From the NCBI RefSeq assembly GCF_046250175.1, contig NZ_CP176468.1: a stretch of 64,000 nucleotides of DNA, one strand, 5' to 3'. Source of the DNA: Psychromonas sp030397575. Lineage in GTDB: Bacteria > Pseudomonadota > Gammaproteobacteria > Enterobacterales > Psychromonadaceae. The translations under genes were made by a program, and so were the position numbers. Of the stretch, positions 8,108 through 16,819 are shown piece by piece. Every line of letters starts with the position of its first letter. Within the stretch, counting starts at the first letter, position 1. The notes under the pieces were generated by a model. The model was not told where the DNA came from. It saw only the letters and a list, made by a program, of their open reading frames with translations, and made no database searches.

Positions 8108-9997
8108 ATGAGCGAACAGTATAATTCGGATTCCATTGAAGTATTAAACGGACTAGATCCCGTTCGCCATCGACCAGGTATGTATACAGAGACTAATCGT
8201 CCTAACCATTTAGGTCAGGAAGTTATTGATAACTCTGTAGATGAAGCATTAGCCGGCCACGCAAGTTCAATTCAAGTTATTTTGCATGAAGATCAATCTT
8301 TAGAAGTCATAGATGATGGTCGAGGTATGCCTATTGATATTCACCCAGAAGAGAAAATAACAGGTGTCGAGCTAATCTTTTGTAAGCTACATGCTGGGGG
8401 CAAATTTTCTGGTAAAAACTATGAAATATCAGGTGGTTTACATGGGGTAGGTATCTCAGTAGTAAATGCCTTATCAACGCGAGTGGATGTACAGATTCGT
8501 CGCGATGCAAAAGTGTTTCATATCGCCTTTGAAAATGGCGATAAAGTTGAAGAACTAAGTGAAATAGGTGTTTGTGGTAAACGTAATACCGGTACGAGCG
8601 TTCACTTTAGACCTGATCCTAAATACTTTGATAGCTTTAAATTTTCCGTGTCTCGTTTATTGCACTTGTTAAAAGCAAAAGCTGTTTTATGCCCGGGTTT
8701 AAGCATTAAATTTAAAGATCGTGTAAATAAAAATAATTATGAATGGTGCTATCAAGATGGTCTTAATGACTATTTATTAGAAGCTGTTGCTGAAAATGAG
8801 TTACTACCTTCTGCACCCTTTGTTGGTAAGTTCTCTGCTAACAATGAAATGGCCGATTGGGCTGTGGTCTGGTTACCTGAAGGTGGCGACTCAATTACTG
8901 AGAGTTATGTAAACCTTATTCCGACAGCGCAAGGCGGGACCCATGTAAATGGTTTCCGTCAGGGGTTATTGGATGCTATGCGTGAGTTTTGTGATATTCG
9001 TAATTTACTACCGCGTGGCTTGAAGTTAAGCCCAGAGGATATTTGGGATAAATGTAGTTATATCTTATCAGTTAAAATTAAAGAGCCTCAATTTGCAGGG
9101 CAAACGAAAGAACGTTTATCGTCTCGCCAATGTGCTGTGTTTGTTTCCGGTGTTGTGAAAGATGCATTTAGTTTGTGGTTAAACGCCAATGTGACTGAAG
9201 CTGAAATACTTGCTGACTTTTGTATTAACAACGCTCAAACACGAAATCGTAAAAGTAAAAAAGTGGCACGTAAAAAGGTTACTCAAGGGCCTGCTTTACC
9301 AGGTAAGTTGACGGATTGTTCGACACAAGACCCGGAGCGCGGAGAGTTATTTTTAGTGGAAGGTGACTCGGCGGGAGGGAGTGCAAAACAAGCCCGAGAT
9401 CGAGAGTTTCAAGCGATTATGCCACTACGCGGAAAGATCAAGAATACATGGGAAGACGAGTCGGATATCATTCTAAATTCTGAAGAGATCCATAATATCT
9501 CAGTTGCTATTGGTATTGACCCAGCTTCTAGTGATTTATCAGCGTTACGTTATGGAAAAATATGCATCTTAGCCGATGCCGATTCAGATGGACTACATAT
9601 CGCCACACTGATTTGTGCGCTATTTGTAAAGCACTTTAGAGCGGTTGTAGATGCAGGTCATTTTTATGTTGCTATGCCTCCTTTATATCGAATTGATATT
9701 GGTAAAGAGGTCTATTATGCCCTTGATGAAGCTGAAAAGAATGGCATTTTAGATCGCATTGAAGCTGAGAAAAAGCGTGGCAAAGTAAATGTGCAGCGAT
9801 TTAAAGGTTTGGGTGAAATGAACCCATTACAACTGCGTGAAACCACCATGGATCCAAATACCCGTCGTTTAGTGCAACTAACCATCGAAGACGCAGATAA
9901 AATGTTAGAAATGATGGATATGTTATTAGCTAAAAAGCGTGCAGGTGACCGTAAAACTTGGTTAGAAGAAAGTGGTGATATGGCTGCGATTGACTAA
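8108..9997 (+). CDS. parE: DNA topoisomerase IV subunit B
   Basis: A 629-residue protein of full family length. The GHKL ATPase domain shows EVIDNSVDEALAGHA, DDGRGMPIDIHP and GGLHGVGISVVNAL. The TOPRIM domain shows LFLVEGDSAGGSAKQ and ILADADSDGLHIATL. With ParC it decatenates sister chromosomes. parC is not in the window. The stop codon TAA is part of the 5-bp target duplication of the Tn7-like element that follows, so the insertion has left the protein intact while separating parE from whatever originally lay downstream. Confidence 0.97.
   Translation: MSEQYNSDSIEVLNGLDPVRHRPGMYTETNRPNHLGQEVIDNSVDEALAGHASSIQVILHEDQSLEVIDDGRGMPIDIHPEEKITGVELIFCKLHAGGKFSGKNYEISGGLHGVGISVVNALSTRVDVQIRRDAKVFHIAFENGDKVEELSEIGVCGKRNTGTSVHFRPDPKYFDSFKFSVSRLLHLLKAKAVLCPGLSIKFKDRVNKNNYEWCYQDGLNDYLLEAVAENELLPSAPFVGKFSANNEMADWAVVWLPEGGDSITESYVNLIPTAQGGTHVNGFRQGLLDAMREFCDIRNLLPRGLKLSPEDIWDKCSYILSVKIKEPQFAGQTKERLSSRQCAVFVSGVVKDAFSLWLNANVTEAEILADFCINNAQTRNRKSKKVARKKVTQGPALPGKLTDCSTQDPERGELFLVEGDSAGGSAKQARDREFQAIMPLRGKIKNTWEDESDIILNSEEIHNISVAIGIDPASSDLSALRYGKICILADADSDGLHIATLICALFVKHFRAVVDAGHFYVAMPPLYRIDIGKEVYYALDEAEKNGILDRIEAEKKRGKVNVQRFKGLGEMNPLQLRETTMDPNTRRLVQLTIEDADKMLEMMDMLLAKKRAGDRKTWLEESGDMAAID
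9993..9997. repeat. Target-site duplication, left copy (actaa)
   Basis: The five bases actaa are the last five bases of parE including its TAA stop. The identical pentamer follows the right transposon end at 28255-28259. Five-base duplications are the hallmark of Tn7-type transposition. Confidence 0.9.
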
Positions 9998-10065
9998 TGT
10001 TGTATAAAGCATAAGTTGTCATATAGAAAGCATAAGTTGTCCTAAAGTATAAAGCATAAGTTGGC
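9998..10065. repeat. Left (parE-proximal) transposon end with three TnsB-type boxes
   Basis: Terminal TGTTGT followed by boxes aaagcataagttgtc at 10006-10020, the same at 10027-10041, and aaagcataagttggc (one mismatch) at 10051-10065. Start-to-start spacing is 21 and 24 bp, the compact layout of a Tn7 right end. Confidence 0.88.
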
Positions 10066-10111
10066 ATAAATATCTAATTGGTACTAAAGTGTTAGTATCA
10101 AGGAGATATTT

Positions 10112-10633
10112 ATGAACCGATTCAAAGCCCCTAAAAAACGAAATTTAAATAACCTTTTGTCGAAAAGCATCACTAAGTTTCCCTCCATAAAATCTGACAT
10201 TTCTCCAACTTTAACTGAGAGCCCACTTGAATCTGATTTTTGTTACTATCTTGAGTTTGACAATGAAGTGATAAAATATGAAGCCCAGCCAACCGCTATT
10301 GCATATTGGTATGGTGGGAAAAGGCACTGGTACACACCCGATTTTGAAGCCTTTTATGAAAAATCATCCTGTTATTATGAAATTAAATACCAAAAAGATG
10401 TTGAACGAGATGATGAATTTGAGCTTAGATTTGCTGAGCAGAAAAAAACAGCAAGAGAACTTGGTAAAGATCTTTTTTTAATTACAGATGAATTTATCAC
10501 TAAGCAGTATATGTATGAGAATTTATGTCTACTCTATAAGTTTTCAAAGGTCACTATTGATCCTGATTTTTTATACTTTGTTAAAGTTTCTGTAAAAAAT
10601 AATCAGATATTTGATCTTCCCCCGACTTTGTAG
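10112..10633 (+). pseudogene. tnsA: TnsA-like transposase endonuclease, 3' end removed by IS3
   Basis: The first ~166 residues are the TnsA catalytic domain; the last seven residues before the stop are read from the IS3 end that starts at 10612. The endonuclease triad is visible: E40 in SPLESDFCYYLE, D77 in HWYTPDFEAFY, and E90-x-K92 in YYEIKYQ. In Tn7, TnsA cuts the 5' ends of the transposon while TnsB cuts and joins the 3' ends. A strong ribosome-binding site (aaggagat) precedes the ATG and the TnsB boxes lie just upstream, the normal place for autoregulation of the tns operon. The C-terminal part that contacts TnsC, and the whole of tnsB and tnsC, are missing. Identification rests on the active-site pattern and the context. 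Confidence 0.82.
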
Positions 10634-10638
10634 ACACA

Positions 10639-11451
10639 TTAATTCTCGATTAAGTACCTTTTTTCATACTCATCAGGAGACACATGGCCAAGGTGGCTAT
10701 GTAATCGCTTCCGATTGTAAAACATCTCAATATAATTGAACAAGTCTGCTCGAGCTGTATTACGATCCTCGTAGATTTTTCGCTTAACTCTTTCCGTTTT
10801 TAGTGAATGAAAAAAGCTTTCTACTACTGCATTATCCAAACAATGACCTCGACGACTCATACTTGGCACCAGATTATTCGATGTTAAAAAGTCACGATAA
10901 TCACCACTGCCATATTGGCTTCCTTGATCACTATGAACGATCACTTTTTGTTTAGGACTTCGCCTCCAAACCGCCATCAACAACGCCTTAATTACGATAT
11001 CTTTACCCATGTTAGCTTGCATAGACCAACCAATAATTTTTCGAGAGAATAGATCTAAAACAACCGCTAAATATAACCAACCCTCATTCGTTTTTATGTA
11101 GGTAATATCTGCAACCCAAGCTGTATCAGGCTCACATACAACGAATTGTTGCTGTAAATGATTATCTGCAATGAGTGATGGTACCGATGACTTAAAGAAA
11201 CGACGCTTATAGCCAATGTTGGCTTTCAATTTATTGTGTTTCATTAATCGAGCAACGCGATTTTCTCCACAGGTTTCACCAAGTCGACGAAGCTCATGTG
11301 TTATTCTAGGACTTCCATATACTCCTCCACTTTCTGCATATGCTTCTTTAATTCGCACTAGGAGGCGTTTGTTCTCTTGCTTCTGCTTAGATTCTGGCTG
11401 TTTAAGCCAAGCATAGAAACCACTGCGATGAACATTAAGCGCTAAACACAT
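10639..11451 (-). CDS. IS3-family transposase OrfB (DDE integrase domain)
   Basis: The 270-residue frame covers the HTH_21 region and the rve catalytic core. The DDE residues are visible in VADITYIKT, VIVHSDQGSQYGS and NAVVESFFHSLKTE, with the last Asp-to-Glu spacing typical of DD(35)E enzymes, followed by NRKRLHSHLGHVSPDEYE. The frame is open upstream of the first ATG (reading through AFIKTRLNVYRVKS), consistent with synthesis as an OrfAB fusion by -1 frameshifting from orfA, the rule in IS3 elements. No internal stop is seen, so it may be active. Confidence 0.92.
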   Translation of the reverse strand: MCLALNVHRSGFYAWLKQPESKQKQENKRLLVRIKEAYAESGGVYGSPRITHELRRLGETCGENRVARLMKHNKLKANIGYKRRFFKSSVPSLIADNHLQQQFVVCEPDTAWVADITYIKTNEGWLYLAVVLDLFSRKIIGWSMQANMGKDIVIKALLMAVWRRSPKQKVIVHSDQGSQYGSGDYRDFLTSNNLVPSMSRRGHCLDNAVVESFFHSLKTERVKRKIYEDRNTARADLFNYIEMFYNRKRLHSHLGHVSPDEYEKRYLIEN

Positions 11452-11483
11452 CGATTTAACGCGATAAACATTGAGCCTGGTTT

Positions 11484-11765
11484 TTATGAATGCGTATCTT
11501 TCCTTGACTCGCTTGCAAAGAACGCGGCGGCTTCCTTTAAAATATTCCTTTCTTCGGTTACCCGCTTGAGCTCGGCTTTAAGCTTTTTAATTTCATCCTG
11601 CTCGGCTGATTTAGTTGGTGGAACTTTTGCTTTTTTGACCCAGTAATAGAGGGATTTATCAGAAATACCTAAACGCTTGGCAACATCAGGAACTGAATAA
11701 CCATTATTTATCACTTGTCTAACAGCTTCATCTTTGAATTCTTGGGGGTATTTATTATTACTCAT
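11484..11765 (-). CDS. IS3-family transposase OrfA (helix-turn-helix protein)
   Basis: A 93-residue HTH_Tnp_1-type protein: YPQEFKDEAVRQVINNG, then VPDVAKRLGISDKSLYYWVKK (helix-turn-helix), then a leucine-zipper-like stretch EIKKLKAELKRVTEERNILKEAAAFF. It recognises the IS ends and forms the N-terminal part of the OrfAB transposase. Its 3' end runs close to the orfB frame where -1 slippage is expected. Confidence 0.92.
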   Translation of the reverse strand: MSNNKYPQEFKDEAVRQVINNGYSVPDVAKRLGISDKSLYYWVKKAKVPPTKSAEQDEIKKLKAELKRVTEERNILKEAAAFFASESRKDTHS

Positions 11766-11783
11766 AACATCTCTCTTTAAATT

Positions 11784-12779
11784 TCAGTTTCTAAATATAA
11801 GATGTCTACAGATTTGAGGGAAGATCATCTTTATTCTCGTTAAGCTATTAGTAAAAGCTGATTCTGAAAACTCATTTTCCAGATAACTCTCAAAAGCACC
11901 CATTAAGAATTGGTAAGCAAAAATCTCCTGTTGTGCACCTGAATATATTTCATCGTATAAATCTCGAAAATAGTGCCTGATGCCAGTTTCTCCTCTTTGT
12001 GCCATAGGGTTAATAATAAAGCGATTAAGAAGCTTATAGAAGCCTGTAGGCCAGTCATTGAGGTAATTGCTAGCAGTGTTGTATAGTTTAGCCCTCTGCT
12101 CGTTAGGAAGCTGTAATGCTCGTTTAGTTTGATTGCTAAAGCTTCTTTGATGGTAATGGGCAAAAAAGTGTAAAAGCACAAGGTAGTTTTTGAGGTCAAA
12201 CTGCTGTTTGTCTATTAACAATCGTTCTGAAGGTGATAAGAGTAATTGATTAATGTTGCAGGTAACGGTTGGTATAATCTCTTTTCTCACTGTTGAGGAA
12301 GCGTCCTCCATAATTGTTGGTAAACCAGGCGTTGACCAAGTTAAACGTTTCTCATTACGCACATTAAAATCAATAAGTACACATTGGTGCTTCTGACAAT
12401 GAGTGACGGCTAGTAACAAATGATGGATAGGCTGATTTGACTCTTCGCTAAAGCATTGTGGGCAGAATGTTGGCTTTGAAAAATTAATCGATGAAGTTGG
12501 AATGATAAGCTGATTAAATCGATAAAAATTATCGTCAACTTGATGAAGCAAAGTGGCTGATAATTGATTAGTTCTTAGGTTTAACTCTTTTTGTAGTAAC
12601 TCAATGGGAAAGTTCCCTAGAGCCACTTTCTTAGGTGGAAGACGATTATTCGTTAGGGGGAGATCAATACAGCGTAATAATTGAACTGTATTTTTAAAAC
12701 CATTAACAATAGAAAGGCGTAGCAGATAGCTAAGTAGGTGTTCACTTTTTAAGGGAGTTGGTCTGACTAAAAACATCAT
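11784..12779 (-). pseudogene. tniQ: TniQ/TnsD-like target-selection protein, 3' end cut by IS3
   Basis: About 317 residues belong to the gene; the last 14 are read from the IS3 end (boundary 11827). It begins with the TniQ pattern FLVRPTPLKSEHLLSYLLRLSIVNGF and has the zinc-finger signature CPQC...THCQKHQCVLID (C-x2-C then C-x2-H). TniQ/TnsD proteins bind a specific chromosomal site and recruit TnsC; here the presumed target is the 3' end of parE. Family members with attachment-site function usually run to 400-600 residues, so the DNA-binding C-terminus is probably lost. It lies on the strand opposite to the tnsA fragment, which is unusual, and is divergent from hsdM. A ribosome-binding site aaggt precedes the ATG. 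Confidence 0.8.
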
Positions 12780-13002
12780 AAAATACCTTAGTGCTTAATA
12801 AACTAATAATAGAACAGAAATTATGATTCAACAGATAACTTATATGTAGTTATAAGGCATGCATATTTCTACGAGACATGTTTATTTGTCTAGTTTTTTA
12901 TATATTTATATTTTGATATAAACCTCAATTAAATCAGGAGTTTTAGGTATGATGGTAAGTACACTTATTGAAAACATAATTAATTGGAAAGCGTAAGCAT
13001 AT

Positions 13003-15558
13003 ATGAGCAATAAACTGACACTAACTAAATTAGAAAGCCTACTATTTAAAGCATGTGACATATTACGTGGCAAAATGGATGCATCAGAATACAAAGAATA
13101 TATTTTTGGTATGTTGTTCTTAAAACGTATGTCTGATCAATTTGAAGCTGATAAAGCCGCTATTCGAGCACGCTTAGCAAAAGAAGGTAAGTCAGAGTCT
13201 GCAATTGAAAAGCTCGTTTCATTACCCTCACAGTTTGATTACTTTGTACCAGAAGCGGCTGCATGGTCAACCATAAAACACATTAAAAAGAATGTCGGTA
13301 CTGAGTTAAATAAAGCACTTGCAGCTCTTGAAGATGCGAATATTAAAAAGGGTCTGGAAGACGTACTTAAGCACATTAACTTCAACAAAAAAGTAGGCAA
13401 AAAGCCTATGGAAGATAGTGTTCTCGTTAACTTTATCCAACACTTTAACACTATCCCGCTAACTAATGACGACTTTGAATTTCCAGACCTCCTTGGTGCT
13501 GCTTATGAATATTTAATTAAGCATTTTGCCGATAGCGCGGGTAAAAAAGGCGGTGAATTTTACACCCCTTCAGAAGTGGTTCGCTTATTAGTTGAGATTC
13601 TACAGCCCGGTGAAGGTATGGAGATCTACGACCCTACTGTTGGTAGTGGTGGCATGTTGATTCAAAGTAAAAAATACGTTGAAGAAACGGGTGATGACGT
13701 AAGCAAAATAGATTTATTTGGGCAGGAAGATAGCGGCACCACATGGTCTATTTGTAAAATGAACATGATATTACACGGTGTTGGCGGTGCGAATATTCAG
13801 AATGAAGATACACTGGCTAAACCTCAACATGTCGATGCCAATGGCGAGATACGCACTTTTTCACGGCTGATCGCGAATCCTCCATTTTCGCAGAACTACA
13901 GTCGTGATGGCATGACACATCAAGGCCGTTTTCACACATGGTTGCCTGAAGGCGGCAAAAAAGCTGACTTCATGTTTGTACAGCATATGCTTGCTTCACT
14001 CAAGCAAGATGGAAAAATGGCAATAGTAATGCCGCATGGAGTGTTATTCCGTGGTGGTGAAGAAAAAATATGTCGCCAACGATTTGTTGAAGAAGGCATT
14101 CTTGAAGCTGTTATCGGCTTACCACAAGGCTTATTCTACGGTACTGGCATTCCTGCGTGTGTTTTAGTGTTTAACAAAGCAAATGCAGCTAAGCGCAAAC
14201 ACGTAGTATTTATCAATGCTGACCGAGAATACAAAGAAGGTAAAAATCAAAATAGCCTTCGTCCAGAAGACATTGAAAAGATCACTCATGTTTATGGCGC
14301 TTTAACGTCAAACACAGAAAATGAAATCGAGAAGTACGCACGAGCAGTGCCTGTTAGTGAGCTTGAAGACGAAGAGTTCAACTTAAATATCAGACGTTAC
14401 GTTGATAACAGTCCGGCATCAGAGTCACAGGATGTAAAAGCACACTTAAACGGTGGCGTTCCTGCTGATGAAGTAAACAGTCTTGATTCACATTGGCAAA
14501 ATTACTCAAACCTAAAAGAAGCCTTATTTACTTCGGGGCACCCTAAACAAGCTAGTGGTTACTACTTCTCTTTTAATGAGATAATTGAAAGCAAAGCTGA
14601 TATTAAAATTACTATTGAGAATCACCCGCAGCTTATTGCCAAACATGATGCATTTAACACTCAATTAAGACAATGGTGGGATACGCAATTCTTACCAGCA
14701 TTTCACCAGCTTGGCGATGATAAATTAGGGTCTAAAGGCGTATTTGACCTAAGGCGTGATGCGTTAAATAGTATTGTGACTGCGCTATTACCTGAAAACT
14801 TGTTATCTATTTACCAGGTTCGCGGTGCGATGGCCAGCAACTTCAAGCAATATGAGGCAGATCTAAAATCTATCGCTAACTCAGGTTGGAACGCTGAGCT
14901 GATCCCTGATGAAGAAATTCTAGCATCACAATTTCCTGAAGTACTAGCTAGCTTGAAAAAAGATACTGCCAGAATTACCGAACTTGAAGCACTCTTTGCT
15001 GCGGCAAATGAAACGCCTGAAGAAGATAATGAAGACGAGCAAGAATCTGAATCTGGTATATTGTCAAAACCTCAGGTAAAAGCATTTAAAGATGCGAAAA
15101 AAGAGAATAATGGTCAACTTCGCGATTTAAAAAAAGAGCTAAAATTTGCCAAAAAAGAAGATCCTACACGAGCTTTGCTGCTTGAAGTAGGCATTGAAAA
15201 GCTAACCACAGCTAACAGCGTAATTGATACTAAGCTGGAGTTGCATAATGCACTTGAAAAAGAACTGAAAGACTTAAAGGGTGGTATCAAAGAAGCTGAA
15301 AAGAAAAAAGAAGAGTTAATTGATGCTGCGCGTGAGAAAATTACACCTGAGGAAGCAAAGGAGTTAATTGAAGCACGCTTTAAACAACAAATGGTCGCTA
15401 GTTATGCTCACTACTTATGTCAGTTGCTAGCTCAATTAGTAAAGGTCGTTGAAAACCTTCATAACAAGTACGCGATTACAGTGAAAGATATTCTTTTTGA
15501 ACGCGACCAACAAGCAGCCTTGCTAAATGATTTTTTGATGGAGTTAGGTTATGAGTAA
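13003..15558 (+). CDS. hsdM: Type I restriction-modification methyltransferase subunit HsdM
   Basis: An 851-residue N6-adenine methyltransferase. The N-terminal HsdM bundle begins LTLTKLESLLFKACDILRG. The catalytic domain has motif I DPTVGSGGML (about residue 209) and motif IV NPPF (about residue 291). The region after about residue 480 is an extension rich in charged helices, including long Lys/Glu coiled-coil runs around 680-790 (KKELKFAKKEDP, KELKDLKGGIKEAEKKKEE). Typical HsdM proteins are about 480-550 residues, so this is a long variant. It is the first gene of a seven-gene operon: it overlaps hsdS by eight bases. Modification protects host DNA in complex with HsdS. Confidence 0.95.
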   Translation: MSNKLTLTKLESLLFKACDILRGKMDASEYKEYIFGMLFLKRMSDQFEADKAAIRARLAKEGKSESAIEKLVSLPSQFDYFVPEAAAWSTIKHIKKNVGTELNKALAALEDANIKKGLEDVLKHINFNKKVGKKPMEDSVLVNFIQHFNTIPLTNDDFEFPDLLGAAYEYLIKHFADSAGKKGGEFYTPSEVVRLLVEILQPGEGMEIYDPTVGSGGMLIQSKKYVEETGDDVSKIDLFGQEDSGTTWSICKMNMILHGVGGANIQNEDTLAKPQHVDANGEIRTFSRLIANPPFSQNYSRDGMTHQGRFHTWLPEGGKKADFMFVQHMLASLKQDGKMAIVMPHGVLFRGGEEKICRQRFVEEGILEAVIGLPQGLFYGTGIPACVLVFNKANAAKRKHVVFINADREYKEGKNQNSLRPEDIEKITHVYGALTSNTENEIEKYARAVPVSELEDEEFNLNIRRYVDNSPASESQDVKAHLNGGVPADEVNSLDSHWQNYSNLKEALFTSGHPKQASGYYFSFNEIIESKADIKITIENHPQLIAKHDAFNTQLRQWWDTQFLPAFHQLGDDKLGSKGVFDLRRDALNSIVTALLPENLLSIYQVRGAMASNFKQYEADLKSIANSGWNAELIPDEEILASQFPEVLASLKKDTARITELEALFAAANETPEEDNEDEQESESGILSKPQVKAFKDAKKENNGQLRDLKKELKFAKKEDPTRALLLEVGIEKLTTANSVIDTKLELHNALEKELKDLKGGIKEAEKKKEELIDAAREKITPEEAKELIEARFKQQMVASYAHYLCQLLAQLVKVVENLHNKYAITVKDILFERDQQAALLNDFLMELGYE

Positions 15559-16819
15559 CTTAGCAACCGATTGGGATATCGTTCCATTTCAAAATGTAGT
15601 TGATAAAGTAATCGACTTTAGAGGGAGAACCCCTTTAAAAATTGGTATGGACTGGGGAAACGGTGAAATACTATCCTTGTCAGCTAATAATGTTAAGCGG
15701 GGCTATATAGATAAAGAAAAAGAAGCACATTTGGGTAGCATTGAACTTTACAATAAGTGGATGACAAGAGGTGAGTGTAAGCTAGGCGATATTGTGTTTA
15801 CTATGGAAGCGCCTTTGGGTAATGTTGCCCAAATTCCAGACAATTATAAATACATTCTAAGTCAGAGAGTAATCCTGTTAAAGATAAATGATAAAGTTGC
15901 CAATAGCACTTATATAGCTTATTTGATGAGAGGAGATGACTTTCAAACAAGGTTGTTTCAGCGTTCTACAGGATCTACTGTAACAGGCATACAACAGCAA
16001 AAGTTAAATAAATTTGAGCTGATTTTACCGCCTATTAAGCAACAAAATAAAATCGCCAAGCTATTAAGCACTGTTGATAACCTAATTGACCAAACCCAAA
16101 ACCTTATCGACAAATATACTTCTGTTAAAAAAGGCATGATGGCGGATTTATTCACTCGTGGCATAGAGCTTTCTGGAACACCAGAAACCAACCAAAACTA
16201 TGGTCAGTTACGCCCAAGCTATGAAGAATTACCTGAGCTATATCAAGAAACAGAGTTAGGCTGGATTCCTAAGGGGTGGGGAGTAGAACCATTATGTAAT
16301 TGTTTAAACTTTCTGGACCGTCAGAGAGTTCCGTTAAAGCAAGAAGATAGAGCTAGCATGGGGGGACAATACCCGTACTATGGCGCAAGTGGAATTATTG
16401 ATTATATTAATGATTTTATTTTTGAAGGTTCATTTATCTTATTAGGCGAAGATGGTGAAAATGTGCTGTCTCGAAACCTTCCATTAGCTTTCAAAGTAAA
16501 AGGACAGATTTGGGTTAATAATCATGCTCATATTATGACAACCAAGGTTGGTATGGACATCGATTTTTATACAGAATACCTCGAAAATATAAATTATGAA
16601 AACATAGTATCTGGTAGTGCTCAACCTAAGATTACTCAAAGCCAACTTGCAAAGATGCTTATCAAAGTGCCAACTGGAGATGAGCAGAAAGAAGTAACGA
16701 AAAGGCTTTCATCTATTAACTTTAGAATTATCACTGAAAAAGAATATCTAGAAAAACTAAAGCTAAAGAAAAAGGGGCTGATGCAAGACTTACTAACAGG
16801 CAAAAAGCAGGTTAATTAA
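15551..16819 (+). CDS. hsdS: Type I restriction-modification specificity subunit HsdS
   Basis: A 422-residue HsdS with two target-recognition domains (about 5-165 and 230-385) separated by a helical conserved region (ending KKGMMADLFTRGIEL) and closed by a second one (ending KKKGLMQDLLTGKKQ). The spacer helices are preceded by PPIKQQNKIAKLLSTVD in TRD1, the usual exit motif. It sets the bipartite DNA sequence recognised by both methylation and restriction complexes. Its start overlaps hsdM by eight bases and its TAA overlaps the ATG of the SIR2 gene by one base, so translation is coupled. Confidence 0.94.
   Translation: MSNLATDWDIVPFQNVVDKVIDFRGRTPLKIGMDWGNGEILSLSANNVKRGYIDKEKEAHLGSIELYNKWMTRGECKLGDIVFTMEAPLGNVAQIPDNYKYILSQRVILLKINDKVANSTYIAYLMRGDDFQTRLFQRSTGSTVTGIQQQKLNKFELILPPIKQQNKIAKLLSTVDNLIDQTQNLIDKYTSVKKGMMADLFTRGIELSGTPETNQNYGQLRPSYEELPELYQETELGWIPKGWGVEPLCNCLNFLDRQRVPLKQEDRASMGGQYPYYGASGIIDYINDFIFEGSFILLGEDGENVLSRNLPLAFKVKGQIWVNNHAHIMTTKVGMDIDFYTEYLENINYENIVSGSAQPKITQSQLAKMLIKVPTGDEQKEVTKRLSSINFRIITEKEYLEKLKLKKKGLMQDLLTGKKQVN

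Larger units (their letters stand above)
10612..11827 (-). mobile_element. IS3-family insertion sequence interrupting the tns region
   Basis: 1,216 bp. Ends are imperfect inverted repeats beginning TGATCTTCCC and containing TGTAGACA some 15 bases inward, the TGATC...GGACA-like pattern of the IS3 subgroup. It encodes overlapping-type orfA and orfB on the minus strand, both apparently intact. The bases flanking the two ends (left att, right tct) do not form the 3-4 bp duplication that a simple IS3 insertion would leave, so the present junction probably arose by an IS-mediated deletion or inversion, or by recombination between two copies. Confidence 0.85.

Noticed and set aside
9998..10065. CRISPR array
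   Set aside because: The three short repeats are spaced 6-9 bp apart, mirror the opposite transposon end and have no cas genes nearby; they are transposase boxes.
12780..13002. Small minus-strand frame in the tniQ-hsdM spacer (12906-13094)
   Set aside because: It overlaps the hsdM start on the other strand, has no ribosome-binding site and low-complexity composition.
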